DNA of 64,000 bases from Nitrospirota bacterium (GTDB lineage: Bacteria; Nitrospirota; Leptospirillia; Leptospirillales; Leptospirillaceae), in contig DAIBTC010000002.1 of NCBI GenBank assembly GCA_027415345.1, positions 1-64,000 of the forward strand. Reading direction: 5' to 3'. Each line of letters opens with the position of its first letter. Within the stretch, counting starts at the first letter, position 1. Positions 45,550 through 54,392 of this stretch are shown here, piece by piece. The position numbers and the translations under genes are program-made. Below the pieces are notes generated by a model, which was not told the DNA's origin, made no database searches, and saw only the letters and a program-made list of their open reading frames with translations.

Positions 45550-47427
45550 TCAGGAGGTCATCTGGACCATCACCGGCTTGATCTCCTCCGCCGTCGACGG
45601 TGAAGTCCTGATTCCTGCGATAGTCTCCTTGTAGGCTCGATGAACCCTGTCCAGATCCTGTGTAAAAAATGCTCCCAATTGGGCCAGCGAGGAGTAAAGG
45701 GAGCCGTCCTGCTTGTCAAGGAACAGGGAGACGGCTGTCGGAGCCGACTGCTTGTGCTGGGCCAGCCACTGCTTCAGACTCTCGATTTTCTGGAAAAACT
45801 CTTCCTCTCCCTGACGCGCCCGCTCCATCACCGGCAACACGATGCAGTCCACCTTCCCGCGAATCCTGGAAAGGGCCGTCGGATCATCCCCATCGGCCAC
45901 AGATTCGGAAAAGGGAACCACTGAACTGCCAAGTCTTGCGAAAAAGGCGACAAGACCTGAACCCAGCTCCGAGTCAAGAATGAACCTCGGAACGCCCACA
46001 CGGTTCGTGCGTGGATTTCTGGAGGAGGATTCGATCCGCTCCTCCGCTTTTTCAAAGACCGTCGACCGGAGTTCCTCAAGGAATCCCTGATTTTCCCGGC
46101 GCCAGTTCTTCAAAAGATGTTTCGCCCCAAACTGGATCAATGTCGAATAGTAGTCCCGCCTCATGGCGCTTCGGGAGATATTTTTCCAGGAATAGAAATC
46201 TTCCATCGCTCCGATCGCAGCCTCGTTCAATTCGTAGGCGGTCATATTCTTCGGACGGTAGACGGCATGATGTCCGTCGTAAAGGCTCCAGTCCTTGTAA
46301 AGAAGCTCCCGGTTTCCCGTGGCATAAAAATGGTCGAAATCGGGAGAACCCGGCAGCGGAGTGAGTATCATCAGCTGGATGGACTGAAGCTGCCACTCCT
46401 GGGCAAGGCGAGCCGTTTCGTAGATCGTATCCTTGTCGTCGGTATCGGCACCGACCACGAACATCCCGTGAATCCTGATACCAGCCTTGTTGAAGGCCTC
46501 GACGGAACGGACAATTTTTTCGTAGGTCTGCCGCTTGTTGAAGAGATCGAGAGTCTGGGGATTGATCGACTCAAACCCGATAAAGACATTGAAGCAGTTG
46601 CTGGCCTTCATGAGCTCGAGCAGTTCAGGATCGAAAGCGGTTTCCGTCCTGATCTGGGCTCCCCATTCCGGGGTGAGCCCCTCCTCGATCATCCTTTTAA
46701 GGAGATCCTTGGTCCTTTTCCTGTTGGCCGTAAAAAGGTCGTCGGCGAAAAAGACATATTTCGGATTGTTGACCCGGATTTCCTCAATGACCCTCTCGAT
46801 GGAATGCATCCTGAATCCATGGCCGTACATCCCCGGGACGGAACAAAAAGTGCAGGTAAAGGGACATCCACGGGAGGTGGCAATGGAAATCAGGCCTCTC
46901 TTCTGGGTATTCCACCCCTCCACCAGGCCGTAATCGGGGATGGGATTCGAATCAAGGTCCTCCTTGAGTGGCCGGTCCGGATTATGAAGCTTCCGGGAGC
47001 CCTTCCAGTAGGAGAGACCAAGGATCTTCTCCATCTCGCCACGGCCTTCCATGGCATCGATCAGCTCGAAGAGTGTCTCCTCGCCCTCTCCCCGAACGAC
47101 ATAATCCGCGAAATCGAGAGCTTCGTCCGGAAGAAATGTGACATGGGTGCCCCCGATAACGACGGGAATCCCCGCCTTGCGAACAGTCTCTGCCAGACGG
47201 TAGGACTGGGGAGCGGTGGAAGTGAGCGTTGAAATTCCTACAATGTCTGCAGAAAGCACTTCCTTCATGTCAACGGGAGCCACATCCTCGATGTAGACCC
47301 TGACATCCCATCCTCGGTCTCTCAGCATGGTTCCAAGCAGAATGACGCCAAGTCTGGGAATGGTGAATGAACTATAGACATGGAGATGAGTTGACTTTGG
47401 CTCGACAAGCACAAATTTCTTTGCCAT
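45550..47427 (-). CDS. B12-binding-domain radical SAM protein with C-terminal extension
   Basis: 625 residues: B12-binding-type domain (about 5-140), radical SAM core with C188, C192 and C195 in CPFTCTFC, and an unassigned C-terminal region of about 200 residues with a helical segment and a Rossmann-like stretch. The overall layout resembles the BchE/hopanoid-methylase class (DxHxxG His ligand absent). ATG follows AAGGGGG. A ferredoxin gene 54 bp upstream, separated by two hairpins, may supply electrons. It sits next to rplM-rpsI. Substrate unknown. Confidence 0.85.
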   Translation of the reverse strand: MAKKFVLVEPKSTHLHVYSSFTIPRLGVILLGTMLRDRGWDVRVYIEDVAPVDMKEVLSADIVGISTLTSTAPQSYRLAETVRKAGIPVVIGGTHVTFLPDEALDFADYVVRGEGEETLFELIDAMEGRGEMEKILGLSYWKGSRKLHNPDRPLKEDLDSNPIPDYGLVEGWNTQKRGLISIATSRGCPFTCTFCSVPGMYGHGFRMHSIERVIEEIRVNNPKYVFFADDLFTANRKRTKDLLKRMIEEGLTPEWGAQIRTETAFDPELLELMKASNCFNVFIGFESINPQTLDLFNKRQTYEKIVRSVEAFNKAGIRIHGMFVVGADTDDKDTIYETARLAQEWQLQSIQLMILTPLPGSPDFDHFYATGNRELLYKDWSLYDGHHAVYRPKNMTAYELNEAAIGAMEDFYSWKNISRSAMRRDYYSTLIQFGAKHLLKNWRRENQGFLEELRSTVFEKAEERIESSSRNPRTNRVGVPRFILDSELGSGLVAFFARLGSSVVPFSESVADGDDPTALSRIRGKVDCIVLPVMERARQGEEEFFQKIESLKQWLAQHKQSAPTAVSLFLDKQDGSLYSSLAQLGAFFTQDLDRVHRAYKETIAGIRTSPSTAEEIKPVMVQMTS

Positions 47428-47435
47428 TACACTGC

Positions 47436-47474
47436 CCCCTTCAGGGGACCTCCCTGCCAGAATGCGCAGGGAGG
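47436..47474 (-). promoter_or_regulatory. Two adjacent hairpins between ferredoxin and radical SAM genes
   Basis: Stem 1: CCTCCCTGC (47449-47457) with GCAGGGAGG (47466-47474), nine pairs, 8-base loop. Stem 2: CCCC (47436-47439) with GGGG (47444-47447), 4-base loop. On the minus strand stem 1 comes first and stem 2 partly covers the ribosome site of the radical SAM gene. No U-run. They could protect the ferredoxin mRNA or limit translation downstream. Confidence 0.55.
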
Positions 47475-47481
47475 CGCCCCG

Positions 47482-47736
47482 TTATCCGTTCGGATGGATC
47501 CGATCTTTCTTCGCAAGAAGCTGTTCTTTTGTTTCGACGTAATTCGGATCAGGTATGCAGCATTCATCAATGGGGCAGACTGCGGCACACTGGGGCTCAT
47601 CGTGAAACCCTATGCATTCCGTGCAGAGATCCGGATCGATCACGTAGATAGGATCCCCTTCGCTGATAGCGTCATTCGGACACTCCGGAAGGCAGGCTCC
47701 GCAGGAGATACAATTATCGGCAATCATAATAGACAT
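47482..47736 (-). CDS. 2[4Fe-4S] ferredoxin (YfhL/Alvin type)
   Basis: Small electron carrier, 84 residues. Cluster 1 ligands C9-x2-C12-x2-C15-x3-C19; cluster 2 C38-x2-C41-x8-C50-x3-C54. The eight-residue loop between the second and third cysteines of cluster 2 and the C-terminal extension (with extra C59 and C60) mark the low-potential Allochromatium-type. AGGAGG five bases before ATG sets the start, although the frame is open upstream. Own promoter. Possible donor to the radical SAM protein downstream. Confidence 0.93.
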   Translation of the reverse strand: MSIMIADNCISCGACLPECPNDAISEGDPIYVIDPDLCTECIGFHDEPQCAAVCPIDECCIPDPNYVETKEQLLAKKDRIHPNG

Positions 47737-47885
47737 CCAGGCCTCCTTGACCATTTCCTTGCTTGCAATCAAACGCCTCAGACCAGCGCCTGGGGCACTC
47801 TCCATTATCCGGGTCCACAGAAACCGGACATCTTCCCAAAGGCTCTCTTAAATGGAAAAGAGGCCGAGGTTACTACAAGATGCTT

Positions 47886-47915
47886 ATTCTATCGGCAATC
47901 AATCAAACAAATCAA
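47886..47915 (-). promoter_or_regulatory. Promoter for the ferredoxin gene
   Basis: Minus strand: -35 TTGATT (47910-47915), 18-bp spacer, -10 TAGAAT (47886-47891). The spacer repeats TTGATT/TTTGATTG, an AT-rich stretch that stands out. No clear FNR-type palindrome. Confidence 0.55.
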
Positions 47916-47971
47916 CTGATTTGTTCAGAATTTCACAGCGGTCCCATTTAACGTGCGGCCTCCTTCCAACA

Positions 47972-48811
47972 TCATATCAGAATCCCAAGATTCAGGAAGA
48001 GGAACCGGGAAAAGGCCTCTCCGAAGAGGATCATGAGAAGGGCCACATACAAAAGGCCCGTGGCGGCCTGGGTCGAATGCATCCGGACGGTGCGGTAGGC
48101 CAGGATGGAGATCACCAGTCCCCCGACCACCCCGACGAGAAGTCTTCCCCAGAGATAGAGCCCCTGGAAGGATTCCAGGAGAAGCCCTTCGGCGAAACCA
48201 GGTCGTCCCTGCCAGTCCATCCATGTCAGGATTCCCGAAAGGATGGCGGTCAGGGCGGTGCATCCCAGAAGGGCCCGGGAAAGAAAGGCCAGCGGTTCGA
48301 TGGGCAGGGTGGGGTTGGTCAGATAGAAGTGCCCCCAGTTCATGGCAAGAAGAACGGCGCCCAGGAGAAACGAAGAGACAAACATGGTCACGAGAAGGAT
48401 CATTCCCGAGACGGAGAGGCTGAGGGAAGCATTCAGGATCAGCGTGGCCGTTCCCGTGGCGCCCAGAAGCAGGAGGGCAGAAATATTGAGGACAGGTCTC
48501 GTGATGGGACGGATCCGGTTCCAGGAGACAAAGTTGACCAGGAGGTTGTATCCCACCAGCCCTGCCGTTCCCGACATCATGAGGTAGACGGCAAGCTGGT
48601 CCAGATGGCCAGGATGAAAGGCCGGGATTCTCATTCCGGACGGGCCGAGTGCAAACAGGGCCCCTCCTGAAAAAAGGAGGAATAGGAGGCCGTGCAAGCG
48701 GTAAAAGGATCGGTTGACCGATGGGTACCGGTACATGAAGGTCATGAGGAAGCATCCTCCGGCCGTCACCTGCAAAAGAAGAAGTCCAAAGACATTGGGG
48801 TGAAAGATCAT
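47972..48811 (-). CDS. Multi-pass membrane protein, unknown function
   Basis: 279 residues with about eight hydrophobic segments. Short loops; a few potential metal or heme ligands (H5, H40, H66 region, H171 in NWGHFYL). I do not recognise a family; the GHFYLTNPTLPIEPL block may be diagnostic. It overlaps folB (ATGA) and is the last gene of the mre-rng transcript, 235 bp before the ferredoxin gene. Its location after a CcmI-like lipoprotein hints at a respiratory or cytochrome-linked role, which is only an inference. Confidence 0.6.
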   Translation of the reverse strand: MIFHPNVFGLLLLQVTAGGCFLMTFMYRYPSVNRSFYRLHGLLFLLFSGGALFALGPSGMRIPAFHPGHLDQLAVYLMMSGTAGLVGYNLLVNFVSWNRIRPITRPVLNISALLLLGATGTATLILNASLSLSVSGMILLVTMFVSSFLLGAVLLAMNWGHFYLTNPTLPIEPLAFLSRALLGCTALTAILSGILTWMDWQGRPGFAEGLLLESFQGLYLWGRLLVGVVGGLVISILAYRTVRMHSTQAATGLLYVALLMILFGEAFSRFLFLNLGILI

Positions 48812-49239
48812 TCTGGTCCTTCCTGGTTTTTTTCGTTTCTTTCCTCCAGGCGCGTCCGGGATTTCCGGTCTTCCCAGCGGGGCCGGGTCTCCCGGACCTT
48901 AAGCCCCACCCTCCCGAGGGAAAGTGGAAGCGGGGGCGGGTCCTTCCAGAGGAAGAGGGTCATTCCGGCCACTCCCGGAAAGATCCCCATGACATGGTCG
49001 ACGATCGCCTCACCGAGTCGTTCGAGCAGAAAAAACTCCGATGCCTCTCCTTTGGCAGCGATTTCCCGAAGAAGGCGGTCATAGTCCACTGTCTTGTGAA
49101 TGGCGTCATTGCCCCAGGGAATCTCTGAAAGTTCGATCTCTCCCGACAGAAGAAGGCGTTGGGGACGGGACCTTTCCTCCTGTCCCGTCCCGATTTTCAC
49201 ATGAATTGAGAGTTGTTCAAAAAAAAGAGTCTTGGACAT
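48808..49239 (-). CDS. folB: Dihydroneopterin aldolase-like protein
   Basis: Tunnelling-fold enzyme of folate synthesis: dihydroneopterin to hydroxymethyl-dihydropterin and glycolaldehyde. 143 residues: HVKIGTGQEERSRPQ (the family 'G..EEER..Q'), KTVDYDRLLREI, FFLLERLGEAIVDHV (catalytic Glu region) and LFLWKDPPP (Lys region). A charged tail of about 25 residues is extra. Three bases after the lipoprotein stop. FolB assignment is by motif; epimerase FolX is an alternative. Confidence 0.75.
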   Translation of the reverse strand: MSKTLFFEQLSIHVKIGTGQEERSRPQRLLLSGEIELSEIPWGNDAIHKTVDYDRLLREIAAKGEASEFFLLERLGEAIVDHVMGIFPGVAGMTLFLWKDPPPLPLSLGRVGLKVRETRPRWEDRKSRTRLEERNEKNQEGPE

Positions 49240-49242
49240 CGT

Positions 49243-49728
49243 TTAAGGTCCGCTCCCCGAGACGGTCGGCAGTTTCTGGTCGATGAGGATCTTGACGGGG
49301 GAGCCTCCGACCGTTCCCTCTACGGGGACGGTTCCGCTGTATTCCCCGCTCGCAACCAGGGAGCTCCCTGATTCGAGGGAGAGACGAGCCACAAGCCGCA
49401 CCGTTCCCTGGAAGTTGATTCCTGTGAGGCGGACATCCTTCTGGGAGATCTCGAAGGGGACAGGAAATGTCGGATGGACAAAGACGACACGGGCGACTGG
49501 GAGCCAGTCCGGAGAGGTGGGTCCCTTCATCAGGGCCACCACTGCCAGGGACCCATGAGTCATCCAGAGGGGGACCCGGGGATCGAGGAAGACCGTCCCC
49601 ACCACCTTGCCGGGAACATGTCCCTTGCCGGCCGGAGGCTTGGAACATCCTCCGGAAAAAAGGACCACCAGGAACAGGAGGCCTGCCAGGAGTCTGCCGG
49701 AAGGGAAAAGGCGGGTTCTATTCATCAT
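49243..49728 (-). CDS. Lipoprotein resembling the C-terminal periplasmic domain of CcmI/CycH
   Basis: 161 residues with lipoprotein signal ending LFSGGC. The remainder is one beta-rich domain with the order GTVFLDPRV...GSLAVVAL...LPVARVVF...FPVPFEISQKDV...GTVRLVARLSLESG...GSPVKILID, which matches by eye the domain that follows the TPRs in CcmI (system I cytochrome c maturation). No TPR is present. The start has AAAGG upstream, with two possible ATGs in tandem. Lies between rng and folB. Confidence 0.6.
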   Translation of the reverse strand: MMNRTRLFPSGRLLAGLLFLVVLFSGGCSKPPAGKGHVPGKVVGTVFLDPRVPLWMTHGSLAVVALMKGPTSPDWLPVARVVFVHPTFPVPFEISQKDVRLTGINFQGTVRLVARLSLESGSSLVASGEYSGTVPVEGTVGGSPVKILIDQKLPTVSGSGP

Positions 49729-49750
49729 GGGACCTTTCGACGCTGTCGTT

Positions 49751-51316
49751 TCATGGAGAGACAATGACAAACTCCTCGATATGATAGAGGGGATCGCTCT
49801 TGATGATCACCTTTCGGCGGATCACCTGCTGGACGGCATCCAGAAAAATCTTCTCCGAGGCGAGCTCCGCCTCGACATCCGGATGGACGTAGAGGATCAC
49901 GCGGCGGTCCTTCGCTCCGCGACCTGAGGGAAGCTTCCGGAGATCTTCGAAAATTTCGTAGATGATCGTCCGGACGGACTTGACGTATCCCTTTCCGTCA
50001 CAATAGGCGCAGGTTTCTCCCAGAAGGTGGACAAGGTCCTCCCGGACCCTTTTTCTGGACATTTCCACCAGGCCCAGGTCAGAGATCTTGAGGGCATTGG
50101 TTCGGGCCTTGTCCTTCGTCAGCATTTCCTGAAGCCCCTGGAAGACTCTCTCCCGATTTTTTTCCTTTTCCATGTCGATGAAATCGAGGATGATGATTCC
50201 TCCGATGTTGCGAAGGCGCAACTGATGGGCGATTTCCTCCACCGCCTCAAGATTGGTCTTGAGGATTGTCTCTTCCGGATCCTTGTCCCCGACAAATCGC
50301 CCCGTATTCACATCCACCACCGTCAGGGCCTCGGCCCGGTCGATCACAAGGTAGCCTCCGGATTTGAGCCAGACCTTCTTCTCGAGGGCCCGGGCGACCT
50401 GCTGGTCCACCGAATATTCCTGGAAAAGAGAGGATTTTCTGCTCCAGAGTTCTATCTTGTCTGCATAGGCGGGCAGATAGGTCCGGACAAATTCGAGAAC
50501 CCGCTGGTACTCCTTCTGGCTGTCGATGACGAGACGGTCGACTTCGTTGGTCAGGTAGTCCCGTATCGTCCGGAAGACCACGTCCAGATCGACACGAACG
50601 AGCGCCGGAGCCCGGACAGTCTCCTTCTTTGACTTGATATCCTCCCAGAGAAGATCAAGAAAAACCATATCCATCCGGGCTTCGTCCTCGGTCATGCCTT
50701 CCGCGACTGTCCGGATGATATACCCGCCCTTGTGGGTGCGAAGCCCCCCCACGATCTCCTTGAGCCTCTGTCTTTCTCCCTCGTTCGTGATCCTGCGGGA
50801 GACTCCGATATGGTTGACCTGGGGCATATAGACAAGATAGCGGCCAGGAAGGCTGATATAGGTTGTTGCCCGGGGGCCCTTGGTACTGATCGGGTCCTTG
50901 GTCGTCTGGATCAGAAGCTCCTGTCCGTCGGTCAACAGCTCCTCGATGGGGCGTCTTCCCGAACGTTTTGCTGGCTCCGGAGGGGCCTCCCCTTCGGGTG
51001 TGGCCGGGATGGCGGCCGGGGTTTCTTCCTCGATCACCGCCCCCGGAGGAGACTCCTCTCGCAGGGCATCGGGAAGCGTCTCGGTCCCTTCGACAAAGAT
51101 ATCGTCAACATAAAGGAATGCGGCTTTTTCAAGACCGATATCCACGAAGGCCGCCTGCATTCCGGGGAGCACCTTGCTCACCTTTCCCTTGTAGATGTTT
51201 CCCACGATCCCCTGGGCCTGCTTCCTGTCAAAAAAGTATTCGGCCAGACGTCCGCCCTCGACGATGGCCACCTTCGTCTCTTCTTCAGTCACATGAATCA
51301 GGATTTCCGAACCCAT
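49751..51316 (-). CDS. rng: Ribonuclease G/E
   Basis: 5'-end-dependent endonuclease of mRNA and rRNA. 521 residues, RNase G length. S1 domain with GNIYKGKVSKVLPGMQAAFVDI; an insertion of about 55 acidic/Ala-Pro residues (80-135) inside it; catalytic region VDVNTGRFVG and DFIDM; Zn-link CAYCDGKGYV. No long C-terminal scaffold as in RNase E. Its leader holds a 7-pair hairpin. In the mreBCD-mrdA-rodA transcript, as rng is in many proteobacteria. Confidence 0.94.
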   Translation of the reverse strand: MGSEILIHVTEEETKVAIVEGGRLAEYFFDRKQAQGIVGNIYKGKVSKVLPGMQAAFVDIGLEKAAFLYVDDIFVEGTETLPDALREESPPGAVIEEETPAAIPATPEGEAPPEPAKRSGRRPIEELLTDGQELLIQTTKDPISTKGPRATTYISLPGRYLVYMPQVNHIGVSRRITNEGERQRLKEIVGGLRTHKGGYIIRTVAEGMTEDEARMDMVFLDLLWEDIKSKKETVRAPALVRVDLDVVFRTIRDYLTNEVDRLVIDSQKEYQRVLEFVRTYLPAYADKIELWSRKSSLFQEYSVDQQVARALEKKVWLKSGGYLVIDRAEALTVVDVNTGRFVGDKDPEETILKTNLEAVEEIAHQLRLRNIGGIIILDFIDMEKEKNRERVFQGLQEMLTKDKARTNALKISDLGLVEMSRKRVREDLVHLLGETCAYCDGKGYVKSVRTIIYEIFEDLRKLPSGRGAKDRRVILYVHPDVEAELASEKIFLDAVQQVIRRKVIIKSDPLYHIEEFVIVSP

Positions 51317-51366
51317 TCTCTACCCTCCTGCAACGACCATTAAAATCCTCCGGCATCAAAAATCCT

Positions 51367-51383
51367 GTCCTCTCGAAGAGGAC
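51367..51383 (-). promoter_or_regulatory. Hairpin in the rng leader
   Basis: Seven-pair stem GTCCTCT/AGAGGAC with loop TCG (minus strand), followed by AGGATTTTT. It lies about 50 bases upstream of rng. The U-run is offset by four bases, so it may be an attenuator, or a substrate hairpin for autoregulation by RNase G, as known for the rne leader of E. coli. Confidence 0.45.
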
Positions 51384-51438
51384 CTCATCCCAGACCTTCA
51401 GGAAATCATTCGGAAACCGTGTGTCCCTTAAACCGGCG

Positions 51439-52530
51439 TTATCTCTTTGCATAAAAGCGGACATTCATCAAAAGAGCCATGGCCCCCAGAGAAACAATCA
51501 TGGCCGACCCCCCGTAACTCATCAGAGGCATCGGAACCCCCACGACAGGGAGGATCCCCAGCACCATCAGGACATTGATCAGAAAACAAAACAGGAAAAA
51601 ACCTGTCACGCCGGCCGAAAGATAGAACCCTGCCGGGTCCCGACAATCCATGGCCGTGCGGAATCCAAACCAGACCAGATAGGAGATCAAAGCCAGGAAG
51701 ACCAGGGCTCCGGCAAATCCCCATTCCTCCGTAAAAACGGCAAAGACAAAATCGGTGTGTGCTCCCGGAAGAAACTGGTACCGCACCTGGGTGGCCCCGG
51801 ACAACCCTTGGCCGAACCACCCCCCCGATCCGACCGCCACGATGGACTGGATGGTGTGGTATCCGAGGCCGGAAGGATCGGATGCGGGATCGATGAAAGC
51901 CCGGATCCTGTCCTTCTGGAATTCATGGAGGTGTGTCCAGACTCCTTCCCAGAGAACCGGAAAGAAAGCCAGTCCTGCCAGGACAGAGATGGTCACGATC
52001 CTGGAGGGAATTCCCTTCAGAAAAACGAAGACGGAAAAGATGATCATCAGTTCAAAGGCCGTTCCAAGATCCGGCTGCCTCGCGATCAAAAGGGCCGGAA
52101 AAACCGAGGCCAGGAGACCGGCTGCGAAACGGGCCGGCCGTAGCGGGATATCCCGTTTTTCCGGGACGAAAAGCCAGGTCAGAAAGAGAATCAGTCCCAG
52201 GATCATGAACTCCGAAGGCTGGATCTGGAACCACCCCAGCCCGATCCAGCGCCTTGCTCCATGGCTGGCATGTCCGCCAAGAAAGACGATGGCGAGGAGG
52301 GCCAGGACAACCCCGTATATCCAGCGGGCATTTTTCAGGAAAAAGGAATAGGGAACAAGGAGGATGCCAAGCCCCATAAGAAGGCCGAAAACCTCCCAGA
52401 GTCCCTGCTTGACAGCCAGATAGGGTGACACGGAAAAAAGGGTCAGGAGATCGATTAACAGGAGGGCGGACAGAACCACCAGAAAGGCTGGATGGACCCT
52501 GACAACATAGGCGAGAATTTTGGCGACCAA
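51439..52530 (-). CDS. rodA: Rod-shape peptidoglycan polymerase RodA
   Basis: SEDS-family glycosyltransferase, 363 residues and about ten helices. GARRWIGLGWFQIQPSEFM, the hallmark block, and GIPSRIVT, QSIVAVGSGGWFGQGL, TDFVFAVFTEEWGFAG are intact. TTG at 52530 starts it, with a weak site. Works with MrdA encoded directly upstream. Confidence 0.95.
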   Translation of the reverse strand: MVAKILAYVVRVHPAFLVVLSALLLIDLLTLFSVSPYLAVKQGLWEVFGLLMGLGILLVPYSFFLKNARWIYGVVLALLAIVFLGGHASHGARRWIGLGWFQIQPSEFMILGLILFLTWLFVPEKRDIPLRPARFAAGLLASVFPALLIARQPDLGTAFELMIIFSVFVFLKGIPSRIVTISVLAGLAFFPVLWEGVWTHLHEFQKDRIRAFIDPASDPSGLGYHTIQSIVAVGSGGWFGQGLSGATQVRYQFLPGAHTDFVFAVFTEEWGFAGALVFLALISYLVWFGFRTAMDCRDPAGFYLSAGVTGFFLFCFLINVLMVLGILPVVGVPMPLMSYGGSAMIVSLGAMALLMNVRFYAKR

Positions 52531-52547
52531 ATTCCAGTGTCCCTTCC

Positions 52548-54392
52548 TCAGGATGCAACGGCGGGCGTGGGATTTCCTTTTTCTGCCAGCCGCGTAATGT
52601 AGAACATGCGGAAAACCTCCCGGGCCACAGGCCCGGCCACATCTCCGCCGTCTCCTCCGTTTTCGATCAGGACGGCGACGACGATCCGGGGATCATCGAA
52701 GGGCCCGAACCCCACAAACCAGGAGTCGGCCTTCGGACGCTTGGTACCCTTGTTTTTTCCACGGTTGCTGACCACCTGGGCCGTCCCGGTTTTTCCTGCG
52801 ATGGCGAAAAACGGCAGATTCACCGGATGGCCCGTCCCGTGCGGAGCCGCCACAACATCCCTGAGATCGGCCCGGACAATGTCGAAATCCTTTTTGGGAA
52901 TCGGAATCGGAGTCAGGTCCGGGGCCCTTTGACCGGTTCCGTTTCCCCTCTCTCCGAGCAGAAGATGGGGGTGGGAGAGTTGTCCGTTCATGGCCACGGC
53001 TCCCATCAATCTGGCCATTTCAAGGGGAGTGACTGTCAGATACCCCTGACCGATGGCCATAGGCGGGGTCTCTCCCGGGTACCAGGGAGTGTGGAGATAC
53101 TTCCTTTTCCACTCCCGGTCAGGCACGACCCCTGAAAGCTCAGCCGGAAGGTCGATTCCGGTACGGGAGCCCAGCCCAAAAAGGCGTGCCACCCTGGCAA
53201 TAGGTTCGGGACCCAGGGTCATTCCAAGATGGTAGAAGAAAATGTCGCAGGACTGTTCGATCGCCTTGTGAAGATGGATCGTTCCATGCCCCCCCCTCTT
53301 CCAGTCGTGAAAGATCACGGATCCGACCCTGAAGGTTCCTGCGCAATGGAAGGACGCATCGGGATCAACCTTGTGTTCCGAAAGGCCAGCCAAGGTCGTG
53401 ACGATCTTGAAGACCGAGCCCGGAGGGTAAAGCCCCTGGACGGCACGGTCCGTCAGCGGGTGGTCGGTGGCCTGGACGAGGGTTTTCCAGCGGGCGGAAC
53501 TCATGGCCTGCGAAAGCTCTTCCGAGCTGTAGGAGGGATGGCTCGCCAGGGCAAGGATTTCTCCGTTTCTGGGATCTAGCGCCACCACGGCACCACGCCT
53601 GTCTCCCAGAAACCGTTCCGCGGTCATCTGGAGCCTCATGTCGATCGTGAGCCTCAGAGAGCGGCCCTCTTTCGGTGGTTCGTTCCTGAGATTCCGGACA
53701 ATCCGCCCGTGGGAGTCGACCAGCTGGCGTCTCAGGCCGGGAGCTCCCTGGAGGAGGGCGTCATACTCCTTTTCGATTCCCGACTTTCCGATTCCTGTTC
53801 CCGGCGGAAGATGACGATAGAAGGACCCCTTGAGGTCGGAGGAGGTGAAGGAGCCGACATAGCCCAAAAGATGGGCACCGATATTGTCCGGGGGGTAGAT
53901 CCGCTTTGGCATGACCTGGATGTAAAAACCCGGCAACCGGTAGAGATCCATGTTGACCCGGCCGACCTGGGCCATGGAAAGCCCTGTCTCCAGGGGGACG
54001 GGCATGTGGGGGGGGAGGACGAATCCCAGACGGGAGAGGGAATGCCGGAGTTGGTTTGCGGGGATTCCCAGATCATAGGCAAGCCAGGCCAGTTCGCGCC
54101 GAGGATGGCGGACCTCCCCCGGAATTTCGAAAACGGCAAAATCCGGTCCATTGCGGACCAGAACCACACCATTCCTGTCGGTAATTTCTCCGCGGAGGGG
54201 AGGAATGGGCACAACTTTTACGACATTGTCCCTGGCAAGGGCCAGATAATGATGGTGCTTGATCACCTGAACCACATAAAGGCGAACAATCACCACCGCC
54301 ATGCCCAGCCAGAAGACAAAAATCAACCCGTTGAGACGGGCCCTCGGAGATCCTAAGATCCCATTTTTATGAAAGCGGAATTCCGATGCCAT
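52548..54392 (-). CDS. mrdA: Penicillin-binding protein 2
   Basis: Class B transpeptidase of the elongasome. 614 residues: N-terminal helix (about 20-40), pedestal/dimerisation domain, and transpeptidase motifs SxxK (PGSVFKIVT), SCD (EQSCDIFF) and KTG (AGKTGTAQ). ATG at 54392 overlaps mreD by 26 bases and has no clear site; TTG at 54416, with GGGGTGG just before it, is an alternative start. Partner RodA follows. Confidence 0.95.
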   Translation of the reverse strand: MASEFRFHKNGILGSPRARLNGLIFVFWLGMAVVIVRLYVVQVIKHHHYLALARDNVVKVVPIPPLRGEITDRNGVVLVRNGPDFAVFEIPGEVRHPRRELAWLAYDLGIPANQLRHSLSRLGFVLPPHMPVPLETGLSMAQVGRVNMDLYRLPGFYIQVMPKRIYPPDNIGAHLLGYVGSFTSSDLKGSFYRHLPPGTGIGKSGIEKEYDALLQGAPGLRRQLVDSHGRIVRNLRNEPPKEGRSLRLTIDMRLQMTAERFLGDRRGAVVALDPRNGEILALASHPSYSSEELSQAMSSARWKTLVQATDHPLTDRAVQGLYPPGSVFKIVTTLAGLSEHKVDPDASFHCAGTFRVGSVIFHDWKRGGHGTIHLHKAIEQSCDIFFYHLGMTLGPEPIARVARLFGLGSRTGIDLPAELSGVVPDREWKRKYLHTPWYPGETPPMAIGQGYLTVTPLEMARLMGAVAMNGQLSHPHLLLGERGNGTGQRAPDLTPIPIPKKDFDIVRADLRDVVAAPHGTGHPVNLPFFAIAGKTGTAQVVSNRGKNKGTKRPKADSWFVGFGPFDDPRIVVAVLIENGGDGGDVAGPVAREVFRMFYITRLAEKGNPTPAVAS

